Part shown: one piece after another, positions 1 through 8,157 of the stretch | Layout of the letters: every line of letters begins with the position of its first letter | Numbering within the stretch: the stretch's first letter is position 1 | NCBI RefSeq assembly: GCF_900099905.1 | Contig: NZ_FNEE01000015.1 | Location: forward strand, 62,001 to 126,000 | Direction of reading: 5' to 3' | DNA length: 64,000 bases | From: Mesorhizobium muleiense | Lineage (GTDB): Bacteria > Pseudomonadota > Alphaproteobacteria > Rhizobiales > Rhizobiaceae | The notes under the pieces: generated by a model | Told to the model about the DNA's origin: nothing | Databases searched by the model: none | What the model saw: only the letters and a program-made list of their open reading frames with translations | Made by a program: the position numbers and the translations under genes

Positions 1-363
1 TGCTTGTTCGTCGACGCGCGCAATGAGATCCGGCCCGAAATTCTCGACAAAGCCATCCCTGTTTCTAAGCGTGAAGGTCCGCTCAAGCCGTTTCAGGTCG
101 AGTATCTCAACAGGACGCAAAACGGCTTCGGCGCTCTGCACAAGCTGACCGACGCGCTCGCGGAGCTCGAGGGCCCGAGGTGTCGGAACGAGGCCGCGTC
201 CGGCCCTGACCAGCAGCGGATCGCCCGTCGTCTCACGCAATCGCGCCAGCGCCCTGCTCATCGCCGACGGGCTCAGCCGCAGCCTTCTGGCGGCGCGCGC
301 CACGCTGCCTTCCGTCAACAACACGTCAAGCGTGACAAGCAGATTGAGGTCGGGATGCGACAT
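1..363 (-). CDS. LysR-family transcriptional regulator (C-terminus outside window)
   Basis: The first 121 residues of a LysR-type regulator are visible; the rest lies beyond the left edge. Residues 5-62 form the winged helix-turn-helix, with the recognisable stretch AARRLRLSPSAMSRALARL followed by DPLLVRAGRGLVPTPRA, which is typical of the family. The effector-binding domain begins but is cut off. The ATG at 363 is the only in-frame start near this point. The gene is divergent from the MFS exporter at 509 with 145 bp between them, the usual arrangement in which a LysR protein controls the divergent transporter. That regulatory link is inference; the effector is unknown. Confidence 0.9.
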   Translation of the reverse strand, partial: MSHPDLNLLVTLDVLLTEGSVARAARRLRLSPSAMSRALARLRETTGDPLLVRAGRGLVPTPRALELRERVGQLVQSAEAVLRPVEILDLKRLERTFTLRNRDGFVENFGPDLIARVDEQA

Positions 364-508
364 ATGATGATCGTAGCATGGCCGGCACGCTCTGACATGG
401 CGTCAAACGCAACAATTACGTGCAAATTGATGCGCCTTCCGCCATCTCAAGCAAAGGACTACCTGTCTGCCAGCTCCGTTTCGGGAGTCGCGCCAGAAAA
501 CGGAGTTC

Positions 509-1960
509 ATGTTGAAGCCAATCGATGCAGGACGGGCAGTCGCCGAAAATCCAGAACGGGCACCTGCGGTTCGGTGGGCGCTCGCCAGCCTTTCGCTATC
601 GATGTTGCTGTCCTCGCTCGGCATCAGCATCGCCAATGTCGCCTTGCCGACGTTGACGCAGGCGTTCGACGCCTCGTTCCAGGAGGTCCAGTGGATCGTG
701 CTGGCTTACCTCCTCGCCATCACCACCCTGATCGTCAGCGTCGGGCGACTGGGTGACATCACCGGTCGCCGGCGGCTGCTGCTGGCCGGGCTGTTCCTGT
801 TTACGGTGGCCTCGGTCCTGTGTGGCGTTGCGCCGACGCTCTGGCTGCTGATTGCAGCCCGGGCGGCCCAGGGCTTGGCGGCGGCCATCATGATGACCCT
901 GACCATGGCTTTTGTCGGTGAGACGGTGCCGAAGGCAAGGACCGGCAGCGCCATGGGGCTGCTCGGAACGATGTCGGCGATCGGCACCGCTCTCGGTCCC
1001 TCGCTCGGCGGTCTGCTGATTGCCGGAGCCAGTTGGCGGGCGATCTTCCTCGTCAACGTGCCACTGGGCTTGCTGGCATTTTGTCTCGCCTACCGCTATC
1101 TGCCGGCTGATCGCCGGGAGCCGAAGACGGATCGGGCCGGCTTCGACGTTGTCGGCACGCTGCTGCTTGCCCTGACGCTTGGCGCCTATGCGCTCGCGAT
1201 GACGATCGGGCGTGGCAGTTTTGGTCAGCTCAACCTGGCTCTATTCGTGGCTGCAGTCTTCGCGGCCGGTTTGTTTGTGCTTGTCGAGGCGAGAGTGGCG
1301 TCGCCTTTGATCCGATGGGCCGCTTTCGGCAATACGACGTTGAGCGCGAGCCTCGCCACGAGCGCGCTCGTTGCGACGGTGATGATGGCGACACTGGTGG
1401 TCGGGCCGTTCTATCTGTCTCGTGCGCTCGGGCTCGACGCCGCTGTTGTTGGCATCGTCATGTCGGTCGGTCCGCTTGTCGCCGCGCTGACAGGTGTGCC
1501 GGCTGGTCGCATAGCCGACCGTTTTGGCGCTGGGCGCATGACCGTCATTGGGCTTATCGCGATAGCCGCCGGTTGCTTCATTCTATCCGTGATGCCGGCA
1601 ATATCGGGCATCCCTGGCTACATCGCCCCGATCGCCGTCATCACATCTGGCTATGCGCTGTTTCAAACGGCAAACAACACCGCTGTCATGTCGGATATCC
1701 GCCCGGACCAGCGGGGCGTCATTTCCGGCTTGCTCAATTTGTCGCGCAATCTCGGGCTCATCACCGGCGCATCCGTCATGGGCGCTGTGTTCGCATTCGC
1801 CTCAGAGGCCATCGACATCCCAACGGCGCGGCCCGACGCCGTCGCCACCGGTTTGCGCATCACGTTTGCAGTCGCGGCAATACTGATCATCGTCGCGCTC
1901 GTCGTTGCGGTCGGAGGCCGCGTTCTCGCGGCACGCCCGTCACTGCCTGGCGTGTCATGA
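509..1960 (+). CDS. MFS drug-efflux type transporter (DHA2-like)
   Basis: A 483-residue polytopic inner-membrane protein of the major facilitator superfamily. After a 25-residue cytoplasmic tail, about 14 hydrophobic segments can be counted, pointing to the DHA2 (EmrB/QacA-like) drug:proton antiporters. The loop 2-3 motif GRLGDITGRRR is present near residue 80 and a GPSLGGLL segment near residue 155 matches the antiporter motif. The ATG at 509 follows a GGAG-like site. It is divergent from a LysR gene, which probably regulates it. The substrate cannot be told from sequence; another MFS of the same class lies at 49.7 kb. Confidence 0.88.
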   Translation: MLKPIDAGRAVAENPERAPAVRWALASLSLSMLLSSLGISIANVALPTLTQAFDASFQEVQWIVLAYLLAITTLIVSVGRLGDITGRRRLLLAGLFLFTVASVLCGVAPTLWLLIAARAAQGLAAAIMMTLTMAFVGETVPKARTGSAMGLLGTMSAIGTALGPSLGGLLIAGASWRAIFLVNVPLGLLAFCLAYRYLPADRREPKTDRAGFDVVGTLLLALTLGAYALAMTIGRGSFGQLNLALFVAAVFAAGLFVLVEARVASPLIRWAAFGNTTLSASLATSALVATVMMATLVVGPFYLSRALGLDAAVVGIVMSVGPLVAALTGVPAGRIADRFGAGRMTVIGLIAIAAGCFILSVMPAISGIPGYIAPIAVITSGYALFQTANNTAVMSDIRPDQRGVISGLLNLSRNLGLITGASVMGAVFAFASEAIDIPTARPDAVATGLRITFAVAAILIIVALVVAVGGRVLAARPSLPGVS

Positions 1961-2005
1961 TACCAGACGGAACGCTTTCGGGCCGACGCATGTTCAAGCA
2001 GGGCG

Positions 2006-2770
2006 TCAGATCAGCAGCAGGCCCTTCATGCTGGCATGACCCTTCTTGCCGATGATGATGTGATCGTGGACGGCGATGCCGAGCGGTTTGGCCGTCTCGA
2101 TGACCAGTTTGGTCATCTCGATGTCGGCGCGCGACGGCGTCGGGTCGCCTGACGGATGATTATGCGCCAGAATGATCGCGGTGGCGGAGAGCTCGAGCGC
2201 GCGCTTGACCACTTCGCGCGGATAGACCGGCGTGTGGTCGACGGTGCCGACCTGCTGCACCTCGTCGGCGATCAGCGCGTTCTTCTTGTCGAGAAACAGG
2301 ATACGGAACTGCTCGCGCTCCTCGAAGGCCATGACCGACCGGCAGTATCCGAGAACCTGCGTCCAGGACGACAGCACCTCGCGGCCCTTGATCTCGCTAC
2401 GCGCCGCGCGTTGGGCCGTGGCGGCAACGATCTTCAGCTCAAGGGCCACCGTCGGGCCGATACCTCTGACCTCCTCAAGCCGCGCGACCGGCGCGCCAAG
2501 CACCTCGGCCAGCGTGCCGAATCGTGCCAGCAATGCCTTGGCGACGGGCTTGGTGTCGGCGCGGGGGATCAGGCGAAACAGCAAGAGCTCCAGCAATTCG
2601 TAGTCGGGGAGGGCGTCGGAACCGGCCGCAAACCGTTGGCGCAAGCGGTCGCGATGGCCGAGATAGTGCGGCTTTTCGGGCGACTTATCGACCGAATTGG
2701 CTTTCGCGAGCGGTTTTATCGGTGTTTCGGGAAAGAAGATCCGTTCGTCATCGTCGCTGGTCTTTCCCAT
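2006..2770 (-). CDS. radC: RadC-family JAB/MPN domain protein
   Basis: A 254-residue RadC (UPF0758) protein. The N-terminal part (about 35-120) carries the helix-hairpin-helix-like segment with EVRGIGPTVALELK, and the C-terminal JAB1/MPN domain (about 130-254) carries the metal-binding motif LAHNHPSGDPTPSRAD. Despite its name the family has no firmly established repair role; it is thought to be a metalloenzyme. An acidic/basic 30-residue N-terminal extension precedes the domain. It lies 49 bp downstream of map on the same strand and is probably cotranscribed with it, an order common in Rhizobiales. Confidence 0.93.
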   Translation of the reverse strand: MGKTSDDDERIFFPETPIKPLAKANSVDKSPEKPHYLGHRDRLRQRFAAGSDALPDYELLELLLFRLIPRADTKPVAKALLARFGTLAEVLGAPVARLEEVRGIGPTVALELKIVAATAQRAARSEIKGREVLSSWTQVLGYCRSVMAFEEREQFRILFLDKKNALIADEVQQVGTVDHTPVYPREVVKRALELSATAIILAHNHPSGDPTPSRADIEMTKLVIETAKPLGIAVHDHIIIGKKGHASMKGLLLI

Positions 2771-2819
2771 AGGCCGCCCGCATTTTCTTGACCGGAAAGA
2801 TCCGGCCCTCGCGCAAACA

Positions 2820-3647
2820 CTATGCTGGCAGGCCGGGGCGGTCGAGGTTTTTTGGCGACAGCGTGAAAATCTCGCATCCGGTTTCGGTGACGCCGATCGT
2901 GTGCTCGTACTGCGCCGACAGCGAGCGGTCGCGTGTCACCGCCGTCCAGCCATCCGACAGCACTTTTACGTGCGGCCGGCCGAGATTGATCATCGGTTCG
3001 ACGGTGAAGATCATGCCCGGCCGCATCTCGACGCCCTCGCTGGCGCTGCCATAGTGCAGGATGTTCGGCGCATCGTGAAAGAGCTGGCCCACGCCGTGGC
3101 CGCAGAAATCGCGCACCACCGAGCAGCGCTCGGCTTCGGCATAGGTCTGGATGGCGGCGCCGATGGCGCCGGTGCGGGCGCCGGGCCTGATCGCGGCGAT
3201 GCCGCGCATCAGGCATTCATGCGTGACCTCGAGCAGGCGCTCGGCGGCGCGCTTGATCGTGCCCACCGGATACATGCGCGAGGAATCGCCATGCCAGCCA
3301 TCGAGGATGTAAGTGACATCGATGTTGACGATGTCGCCGTCCTTCAACGGCTTGCTGTCGGGGATGCCATGGCAGACGACGTGGTTGATCGAGGTGCAGG
3401 AGGACTTGGTGTAGCCGCGATAGTTGAGCGTCGCCGGCAATGCGCCGTGATCCATGCCGAACTCGAAGACGAAGCGGTCGATGGTTTCGGTGGTGACGCC
3501 CGGCGCGACGATCGACACCAGTTCGTCGAGGCAGCGCGCGGTGAGATCGCAGGCCTTGCGCATGCCGGCAAAGCCTTCTTCGCCATAGAGGCGGATCTGG
3601 CCGGTGTTTCTGAGCGGTGCCGTGGCGGCGTCGAGATAGGTGACCAT
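2820..3647 (-). CDS. map: type I methionine aminopeptidase
   Basis: A 275-residue cytosolic metalloprotease that removes the initiator methionine from nascent proteins. It has the pita-bread fold signatures: the His of DHGALPATLNYRGY, the metal ligands in VNIDVTYILDGWHGD, the CGHGVG segment, and the final FTVEPMINLG and EHTIGVTETG blocks. The reading frame is open for another 113 codons upstream, but similarity to the family begins at MVTYLDAA, so the ATG at 3647 is chosen. That gives a length close to the usual 255-275. It probably forms an operon with radC downstream. Confidence 0.95.
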   Translation of the reverse strand: MVTYLDAATAPLRNTGQIRLYGEEGFAGMRKACDLTARCLDELVSIVAPGVTTETIDRFVFEFGMDHGALPATLNYRGYTKSSCTSINHVVCHGIPDSKPLKDGDIVNIDVTYILDGWHGDSSRMYPVGTIKRAAERLLEVTHECLMRGIAAIRPGARTGAIGAAIQTYAEAERCSVVRDFCGHGVGQLFHDAPNILHYGSASEGVEMRPGMIFTVEPMINLGRPHVKVLSDGWTAVTRDRSLSAQYEHTIGVTETGCEIFTLSPKNLDRPGLPA

Positions 3648-3948
3648 TGTGTCCGTCTTGCCGGGTGAAAGGGCTTCTGTTGAGCCCGCGAGAAAAGTCC
3701 CCCAGATTTGGCACCGGACGGCGCCAGGTTCAAGGACGAACTGCCGGCGATTGGGCTCAAGCCGGCGATATTCATGCTTTGCGGCTTCATCTTGTGCGTG
3801 TCCGGCCCCATGCCGGGCCGTTCGTCCGCACTGACGACATATTTTGTGAGCAAGAAGTTTCTGGGCAAGAAGCGGGGCCTGAGCGGAAAGCTGGTCAAAG
3901 CAACTTTTTGCGGCGAGCGGGGTTGCTGCGCGTTCTGGAGAGACAGGA
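3648..3948. other. intergenic region between map and the DUF982 gene
   Basis: About 300 bases with no supportable gene. The frame of map stays open through it on the minus strand, but the translation has no family resemblance. It probably holds the divergent promoters for map-radC and for the DUF982 gene; I cannot point to convincing -35/-10 elements. Confidence 0.5.
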
Positions 3949-4245
3949 ATGGACAGATTGCAATTCGAGGTGCCGGTGCGCATCACGACCGCGCCTGGCC
4001 TGCCGGTCGAGGAAATATACAGCGTCGAACAGGCGCTGGATTTCCTGCAAGGCTGGCCGGTTCGCCGCCAGGGCCCAGTCTATCAGGCCGCGTTCAACGC
4101 CTGCTTCGGCGCCACCGTCGACCTGGTCGAGACCGAGGAGGCTTGCCGGGCGTTCATGGCATTCTGCCGGATGAGCCGCCTGCTGGCCAGGGATATGATG
4201 GTCCCGCGCAAGCGCGGAGGCGAGGCGAGGGGGCTGAGGGCTTAA
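3949..4245 (+). CDS. DUF982 domain protein
   Basis: A 98-residue soluble protein matching the small DUF982 family, which is expanded in Rhizobiales and has no known function. Family features are VEEIYSVEQALDFLQGWP near residue 25, YQAAFNACFGA near residue 45 and a C-terminal AFMAFCR helix. The tail after residue 88 is short, basic and Gly-rich. The ATG follows a weak GAGA-type site. It stands alone between map and a DUF2161 gene and nothing in the context reveals its job. Confidence 0.8.
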   Translation: MDRLQFEVPVRITTAPGLPVEEIYSVEQALDFLQGWPVRRQGPVYQAAFNACFGATVDLVETEEACRAFMAFCRMSRLLARDMMVPRKRGGEARGLRA

Positions 4246-4379
4246 CGGCTGAGTGGGCAAGTCCCAGCAAATTGCTTGATGCATGGCTCCGTGTGTTGAC
4301 GAGTGGCAAATCTGCCCTCGGTGGCAACGCCTGTCGGTGATGCTGTGCCAACCAGCCACGAATCGGCTATGCGTCGCGC

Positions 4380-5060
4380 ATGCAGGAAACGTCTCTCTAC
4401 ATCCCGGTGAAGCGGTTTCTTGAGAGTCTGGACTTCACTGTCAAAGGCGAGGTTGGCGGCTGCGATGTCGTGGGACTGCGTGACGGCGAGCCGCCCGTGC
4501 TCGTCATCTGCGAATTGAAGCTGCAGTTCAACCTCGAGCTCATTCTTCAAGGTGTTGACCGTGCTGCGTCATGCGACGAGGTCTGGCTCGCGGCGAGGAT
4601 GTCAAGTCGAGGCAAGGGCCGCGAGCACGATCGCCGGTTCCGTGCGCTGTGCCGGCGGCTCGGTTTCGGCCTTCTCGGGGTTGGCTCCGCCGGCAACGTC
4701 GAATTGCTGCTCAGTCCGGCCGCCTTGCCGCCCCGGCGAGACCCGAGGCGAAGATCGCGCCTGGTGGACGAGCATCGGCGCCGGCGCGGCGACCCTGTAG
4801 TCGGCGGCGGCTCCCGTACGCCGGTGATGACCGCTTACCGGCAGGACGCGCTGGCCTGCGCCGCTGCCATGGTCGACGGCCCAAAACGCCCGCGCGATCT
4901 GAAAACCATTTCGCCACGCGCCGCCAATATCCTGCTTCACAATGTCTATGGCTGGTTCGCCAGGGCCGAGCGCGGCGTTTATGCGCTTACCGACGTTGGC
5001 CGTGCTGCGCTACAGCGCTGGCCTCAATCGGCTTCCGACGAGGCGGCACGAGTCGTTTGA
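4380..5060 (+). CDS. DUF2161 putative PD-(D/E)XK-type nuclease
   Basis: A 226-residue protein resembling DUF2161, a family assigned to the PD-(D/E)XK phosphodiesterase fold. The catalytic pattern is visible: Asp29 in GGCDVVGL, then Glu45-x-Lys47 in VICELKLQFN, followed by LILQGVDRA. A very basic Arg-rich linker (about 120-140) separates the nuclease-like part from a C-terminal winged-helix-like region (about 145-215) containing LLHNVYGWFARAERGVYALTD. No methylase or restriction partner is nearby. Actual nuclease activity is inferred from the fold only. Confidence 0.75.
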   Translation: MQETSLYIPVKRFLESLDFTVKGEVGGCDVVGLRDGEPPVLVICELKLQFNLELILQGVDRAASCDEVWLAARMSSRGKGREHDRRFRALCRRLGFGLLGVGSAGNVELLLSPAALPPRRDPRRRSRLVDEHRRRRGDPVVGGGSRTPVMTAYRQDALACAAAMVDGPKRPRDLKTISPRAANILLHNVYGWFARAERGVYALTDVGRAALQRWPQSASDEAARVV

Positions 5061-5096
5061 GCGACTTGCAGCGGCAGGCAGACAACGAAGCCCCCG

Positions 5097-6785
5097 TCAA
5101 GTGACAGAAGAGGTGGAGCGGCTTACGGTTGCCGGCCGCGCAACCGTGAGCAGAGTGGTCAGCCCCAGCGGCAGCGACGGCTGGATGACGGGCTTCTCGC
5201 GCTCAGGTTTCTTTAGAATGTAGAGCGGCTTGGCTGTCCTCAGCTGCTGCAATTGTCGCCGGGCCTTGGCGCGCAGGGCGGTTTCCGCGGGGGCGGGCGA
5301 TCCATTCTCAAGGACCAGCGTGAAAGCTTGGGCCGCCTCGTCCGTCCGCTGCAGAGCGAGAAGGCTGCGGCCCAGCGCATAAGGCGCCAGAATGAGGCCT
5401 GGATTGAGGTCCGTTGCTCGCCCAAACGACTCGATGGCTGCGGAGTGGTCGTTTAGCGACTGCTGTGCAATGCCCAGGCAAAGCCAGGCGTTTACAGATT
5501 GCGGCGACATGGCTGCAAGCGCGCCGAAGCATTCCGCAGCCTGACGGTGATCGCCCTTGGTGCCCAGAACGTGACCGAGTCCGTACAGAGCCTGATCATG
5601 TGTCGGCTCGGTGTTCAGGATCTGGCGATAGATGTTTTCGGCCTGGATGATCCAACCCTTCTTGTGGAGGCCGGCCGCCTGCTGCAACGCGCCGACCAAG
5701 GATCGCCTGTCCAACTGGTCGCCAAGGTTCCGGCCGGTTTTGGTCCGCACAAGAGTGCAGTTGAGGACGGTGTCGTGGGTGCCGAAGGAATATTTGTAAG
5801 GTTCGTTGCCGCGCAGGAAATCGTATGTCCGGAAACCGTTCTCGATCGCGCGGCGGATGCAATAACCGTGCAGGACCAGTCCCGACGGCAGCATGTCGGC
5901 CGTCTCGTCGCGCCCGACCATGTGGAACAGCATGCTCTTCTTGACCGGATCGAGGAAGATCGCGAGAGCGCTCAAGGGCCGGTCGCCGTGCCAAAGTACA
6001 GGCACAAACAGCGTGCCCCGTTCGAAAGCTTGCCTGAACAGCGATCGGTTGCTCTTGACCAGGCCGGGAACCAGCTTCCCTTTCCGCGGCGTCCACTTGA
6101 TGCGCCAGAACTCGAGCAGGATGTCGATATCGCGCTCGATGGTAGAGGCGTCGGCATGCGTTATGCGAAACTCGTCAGAGTTCTCCAGTTTCCGGAGAAA
6201 TCTCCGCATCTTTTGGCGGGTGTTAGCGCTGAGATTGTGCAGAAGATAATCTTCCCATGAGGACGGGAGGTCGATGGCCGGGCATATGCAGTTGTCAATA
6301 TTGTCAACCTGGTTGACGCGCCTTATCCGACGCATCGTCAGCCGATTGTCGGAAAGCTGCTCCATCAGCCAGCCTATCCTGCGTTCCGACATCCGCAGGT
6401 TTTCCAGATGCAGGCTGGCCCAATGCATCGTCTTCAGATGCTTCGCGAAAACCGCGATTGCCCGGTAGGCGTATTCCGGCGCGCAGAGGATGCCGGTATA
6501 ATCGGCTGCGAGGTTTCCCCCCATATACACTTCATGGTAGATTTCGCCGGTATTTTTCCTCATGCTGGTGCGCAGCCGGAGCGGCAGAAGCGCGACATAG
6601 GGAGAACCCGGCGGCCCCTTGCGCGCCGCCAAAATGAACCATTCACCGTCGAAGCGTCGAAGATAGTGGGAAAGAAAGTCCCACGAGACGAAGAAATGCG
6701 CGTCAGGATCCCTGGCGTAGAGGTCGTCCCAGTTGTCGCGAAGCCCGTTCAGTTCTTCCGGGCGTGTCAAGACGTCGATCTGCAT
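5097..6785 (-). CDS. GNAT (CelD/BcsL-like) acyltransferase with C-terminal TPR repeats
   Basis: A 562-residue protein. Residues 1-350 match the FemAB/CelD/BcsL-like GNAT fold (Acetyltransf_6), with HNLSANTRQKMRRFLRKL near 230 and the block PSGLVLHGYCIRRAIENG near 315 followed by YKYSFG. From about residue 375 to 520 there are at least three tetratricopeptide repeats (for example ALYGLGHVLGTKGDHRQAAE). It ends the leftward type I secretion operon, starting 22 bp after hlyD. An upstream ATG at 6818 overlapping the hlyD stop is also possible, but the paralogue at 21436 begins with the same MQID, which favours 6785. Members of this fold acylate or aminoacylate envelope polymers; the substrate here is unknown. 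Confidence 0.8.
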   Translation of the reverse strand: MQIDVLTRPEELNGLRDNWDDLYARDPDAHFFVSWDFLSHYLRRFDGEWFILAARKGPPGSPYVALLPLRLRTSMRKNTGEIYHEVYMGGNLAADYTGILCAPEYAYRAIAVFAKHLKTMHWASLHLENLRMSERRIGWLMEQLSDNRLTMRRIRRVNQVDNIDNCICPAIDLPSSWEDYLLHNLSANTRQKMRRFLRKLENSDEFRITHADASTIERDIDILLEFWRIKWTPRKGKLVPGLVKSNRSLFRQAFERGTLFVPVLWHGDRPLSALAIFLDPVKKSMLFHMVGRDETADMLPSGLVLHGYCIRRAIENGFRTYDFLRGNEPYKYSFGTHDTVLNCTLVRTKTGRNLGDQLDRRSLVGALQQAAGLHKKGWIIQAENIYRQILNTEPTHDQALYGLGHVLGTKGDHRQAAECFGALAAMSPQSVNAWLCLGIAQQSLNDHSAAIESFGRATDLNPGLILAPYALGRSLLALQRTDEAAQAFTLVLENGSPAPAETALRAKARRQLQQLRTAKPLYILKKPEREKPVIQPSLPLGLTTLLTVARPATVSRSTSSVT

Positions 6786-6807
6786 ATTTACCCCCCCGCC
6801 TCTACGG

Positions 6808-8145
6808 TCAGCGCTCATTAAATGCCCTAGCCATGCTGTCCTTGATCGGCTTGGACAGGTAGCTGAAAAAGGTCCGCTCCGCCGTCTGGATGAGAATTTC
6901 AGCGGGCATGCCTGGCGTCGGAACAAATCCAGGCACGCGAGCCAATTCGCTGACTGGCAGGTTGACGCGCGCCAAATAGACCTCCTTTGCGGTCGGGCCG
7001 GAGGCGTCGGGGAGCGAGTCGGCCGAGACGTAGTAAACTTCGCCGTTCAGAACCGGCGTCGTGCGCGCGTTGAGCGCGACCAGCCGTACCGTCGCCTTTT
7101 GTCCGACCTTGACATTGTCGATCTCGGTGCGAGGCACCTGCGCTTCTATGATAAGCGGCACATTCGCCGGCAAGATCTCCATGATGCTCTTGCCGCTCTC
7201 GATCACGCCGCCGGACGTGTGGTAGAACAGCCGCACAACAGTGCCCGAAACCGGCGCATTGATCGTCGCTCGGCGCAGCACGTTTTGCGCCTCGCGGGAC
7301 TGTTCGCGGATGCTGTCCAGTTCGGTTTCAACGCCCTCGAGTTCGTCGAGCGCCGCCTGGCGGTAGGCGTTTTCTGTCTGCCGCATCTCCTGTTCGTGCT
7401 TGATGACCTGGGCGCCGGTCTCGGATATCTCGGCTGAGAGCCGCCCCATCTGCCCTTCGGCATCTGCTATGGCGCGCTGAATTGCCTTGATCTCGGTCGC
7501 GCGGATCAATCCTTGGTCGAGCAGGGTCTTCTTGCCGGTATACTCCTCGCGTAGCAGACCGAGCTGTATCGTGACCGCTTTCAGCAACTGCTCATAACCG
7601 CCCGCCCGGAACTTCAGGGCGCCGATGTTCTGGTCGAGCAATCGGATCTCGCTGCTCATTTTGGTGCGCGAGCCCTCGAAGTTGAGACGCTGGCTATGCA
7701 CGATCGAAGCAATTTCCGGGTCGTCGCGATTTTCGGTTATTGTGGCCGGGAACGTAATCGTCTCCGCCCCGTGCACCTCGGCGGTCAAGCGTGCCACGAT
7801 CGCTTCAAGGCGCGCCTGGCGGAAGAACAACTGCCGTTCCTTTGCCCGCGCGGCCGTTTCGTCGAGCAGCACCAAAGGCTGATCGGTTACGACATGGTCG
7901 CCTTCGCTAACCAGAAGCTGCTTGATGATACCCCCTTCGAGGTGCTGGATGATCTTGTTCTGCCCAGTGGCCACGAAGCTTCCTTGCGCGACGATCGCGG
8001 CTGCGAGCGGTGCCGTGAATGCCCAGGTGCCAAATCCGCCGAAGGTGACGGCCATCAGCAGCAATCCGGCGGTCGTCTGCTTCCAAATGGAACGCGGAAC
8101 GGCGCCATACCATTGAGCGTCTTCGATCTTGGCTATTTCCTTCAC
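6808..8145 (-). CDS. HlyD/PrtE-family type I secretion periplasmic adaptor
   Basis: A 445-residue membrane-fusion protein that would bridge the ABC exporter to an outer-membrane TolC-type channel. Residues 1-22 are cytoplasmic, 23-45 form one transmembrane helix, and then comes a lipoyl half (IVAQGSFVATGQNKIIQHLEG). Long coiled coils span about residues 95-290, followed by the second lipoyl half and beta-barrel (RATINAPVSGTVVRLFYHTS; GMPAEILIQTAERTFFSYL), both characteristic of the PrtE/HlyD type. It follows the ABC gene by 12 bp and precedes the GNAT-TPR gene, so all are probably in one operon. No TolC gene is in the window. Confidence 0.93.
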   Translation of the reverse strand: MKEIAKIEDAQWYGAVPRSIWKQTTAGLLLMAVTFGGFGTWAFTAPLAAAIVAQGSFVATGQNKIIQHLEGGIIKQLLVSEGDHVVTDQPLVLLDETAARAKERQLFFRQARLEAIVARLTAEVHGAETITFPATITENRDDPEIASIVHSQRLNFEGSRTKMSSEIRLLDQNIGALKFRAGGYEQLLKAVTIQLGLLREEYTGKKTLLDQGLIRATEIKAIQRAIADAEGQMGRLSAEISETGAQVIKHEQEMRQTENAYRQAALDELEGVETELDSIREQSREAQNVLRRATINAPVSGTVVRLFYHTSGGVIESGKSIMEILPANVPLIIEAQVPRTEIDNVKVGQKATVRLVALNARTTPVLNGEVYYVSADSLPDASGPTAKEVYLARVNLPVSELARVPGFVPTPGMPAEILIQTAERTFFSYLSKPIKDSMARAFNER

Positions 8146-8157
8146 GGCCGTTCTCTC